Below, piece after piece: positions 22,714-23,545 of a stretch of 23,545 nt of DNA. The DNA lies in contig JAZBPA010000188.1 in assembly GCA_036351435.1 (NCBI GenBank), forward strand, positions 1 to 23,545. Reading direction: 5' to 3'. Each line of letters begins with the position of its first letter. The stretch's first letter is position 1. This stretch comes from JAAUQA01 sp036351435 (lineage in GTDB: Bacteria; Pseudomonadota; Gammaproteobacteria; Competibacterales; Competibacteraceae). Made by a program: the position numbers and the translations under genes. The notes under the pieces are model-generated. The model had not been told where the DNA came from, searched no databases, and was given only the letters and a program-made list of their open reading frames with translations.

Positions 22714-23229
22714 ATGCAACGCTCGATATTTACCCTGATCACTCTCATAGTGCTGTTTGTAAGTATCCCCAGTCTTACCATTGCACAGGAGCAACTAGCC
22801 CGTCCGACAGGTGAGATTATCTTGACCGTAACTGGCGCTATCAATCAGACCAATGCACCCGGCAAGGCGGAATTCGATCTCGCTATGCTGCAAGCTCTGG
22901 GCGTGCAACAACGACGACGGACCACACCCTGGACTGATGGGATTCAGGAATTCGATGGTGTGTTGATGCGTGATGTCATGAAAGCAGTTGGTGCGAACGG
23001 CAAAGAAGTGTTGGCCTTGGCGTTGAATGATTATGCCGTCACTATCCCGTTGGACGACTTCACGCGTTATCCGATTTTGTTGGCGTTCGCTGCGAACGGC
23101 AAAGCATTGACTCGTCGTGACAAAGGTCCGCTATGGATTATTTATCCAACCGATGAGTTCCCGGAGACAAAAACCGCCGCCCATGTCGCCCGCTCAGTCT
23201 GGCAGCTGCACCGCATCGAAGTGCGATGA
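22714..23229 (+). CDS. Periplasmic SUOX-fold (molybdopterin-domain-like) protein lacking cysteine
   Basis: The 171-residue product has a signal peptide (cleavage after about TIAQ) and a mature domain that resembles the sulfite-oxidase molybdopterin fold: GEIILTVTGAINQTN, an FDLAMLQALG motif, TPWTDGIQEFDGVLMRDVMKAVGANG, the LNDYAVTIPLDDF strand, and a KGPLWIIYP-x-DEFP closing segment. This looks like COG3915. Molybdenum enzymes of this fold bind Mo through a conserved cysteine, but this protein has no cysteine at all, so it is unlikely to be a redox enzyme and may be a ligand sensor. GGAGAG lies before the ATG. It overlaps the next gene by 4 bases, consistent with a receptor/sensor pair. Confidence 0.75.
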   Translation: MQRSIFTLITLIVLFVSIPSLTIAQEQLARPTGEIILTVTGAINQTNAPGKAEFDLAMLQALGVQQRRRTTPWTDGIQEFDGVLMRDVMKAVGANGKEVLALALNDYAVTIPLDDFTRYPILLAFAANGKALTRRDKGPLWIIYPTDEFPETKTAAHVARSVWQLHRIEVR

Positions 23230-23545
23230 ATTATCGACGTCAGCTGGTTTACAGCGTGCTCACGTTGATTGTTACCGTCTTCACGGTGAGTGTGCTAACC
23301 AGTATTAGTCGTTTGAGTAGTTTGCAGACCCAATTGACCGTAACTCCGCCAGCGGAGGGGCTTTGGGCTGTCAGCCAAGCTGAAATCGAGCTGTTTCGCT
23401 TGTTAGAAACTCTGAAAGCACACCCCTCTACCCAGTCAGGGCTGGAGCCGAACGAGATCGCAAAACGGTTCGATATATTCTGGAGTCGCGTGGTCATTCT
23501 GGAAGGCGGCGAAGTTGGTAAGTGGGCCAGCAGCTTTAAGCAATA
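23226..23545 (+). CDS. N-terminal part of a membrane sensor protein (cut by window end)
   Basis: The frame starts at an ATGA overlap with the previous gene and runs open to the end of the window (106 residues visible). It begins MNYRRQLVYSVLTLIVTVF, giving one membrane helix (about 7-26). A soluble, probably periplasmic helical segment follows (GLWAVSQAEIELFRLLETLK, FDIFWSRVVILEGGEVG). Such an N-terminus commonly belongs to a histidine kinase or a GGDEF/EAL protein. The catalytic part lies beyond the window, so the class cannot be called. Pairing with a periplasmic SUOX-fold protein supports a sensory role; this is inference. Confidence 0.7.
   Translation, partial: MNYRRQLVYSVLTLIVTVFTVSVLTSISRLSSLQTQLTVTPPAEGLWAVSQAEIELFRLLETLKAHPSTQSGLEPNEIAKRFDIFWSRVVILEGGEVGKWASSFKQ

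Overview
The window looks like chromosomal DNA from a gammaproteobacterium. The protein families point that way: a class 2 (quinone-type) PyrD, a YbeL/DUF1451 zinc-ribbon protein, a DUF2333 membrane protein, a DUF3300/DUF2950 pair, a YfgD-like ArsC and GT4/GlmS sugar genes. This is an inference from families; no rRNA or tRNA is present to fix the taxonomy. Genes are tightly packed, no intergenic gap exceeds about 260 bases, and no tRNA, rRNA, CRISPR array or intact mobile element was seen.

Layout. (1) 1-300: a transposase N-terminal remnant joined head-on to a truncated EamA/DUF606-type transporter, an old insertion or recombination scar. (2) 313-675: ArsC-family reductase. (3) 934-1903: glutathione S-transferase-like gene overlapped by a 59-residue charged ORF. 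(4) 1934-5019: divergent GT4 glycosyltransferase and GlmS. (5) 5027-7179, minus strand: hotdog thioesterase, HCCA-isomerase-like DsbA-fold protein and pyrD. (6) 7396-9690: the secreted DUF3300 and DUF2950 pair, bracketed by two direct copies of a short repeat (ggggtcaggtcttg). (7) 9764-10456, minus strand: ComB-family phosphatase. (8) 10687-18168: the most interesting region. It runs from a tail-anchored protein with a Cys/His cluster, through a soluble helical protein, an 809-residue Hsp70/actin-fold ATPase and two small membrane-anchored proteins, to a DUF2333 membrane protein, followed by a CBS-pair/DUF294 nucleotidyltransferase-like protein. The first five genes overlap or lie within a few bases of each other. 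(9) 18279-20163: extended SDR, a 27-residue membrane microprotein and a secreted protein made of two exact four-cysteine repeats. (10) 20187-20741, minus strand: DUF1451 zinc-ribbon protein. (11) 20919-23545: an MscS-like protein with an apparent tandem beta domain, a cysteine-free SUOX-fold periplasmic protein and the start of its overlapping sensor-like partner.

How the genes fit together. Region 8 reads as a membrane-tethered chaperone/ATPase machine: a cytosolic Hsp70-like ATPase, with weak resemblance to SrfB, is translated together with four or five small proteins, most of them held in the inner membrane by one helix. No member has a function I can name. It is the best candidate here for an undescribed system. 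The other regions are mostly housekeeping or envelope-related genes. A Fur-box-like site lies in the divergent promoter region just upstream of region 8.
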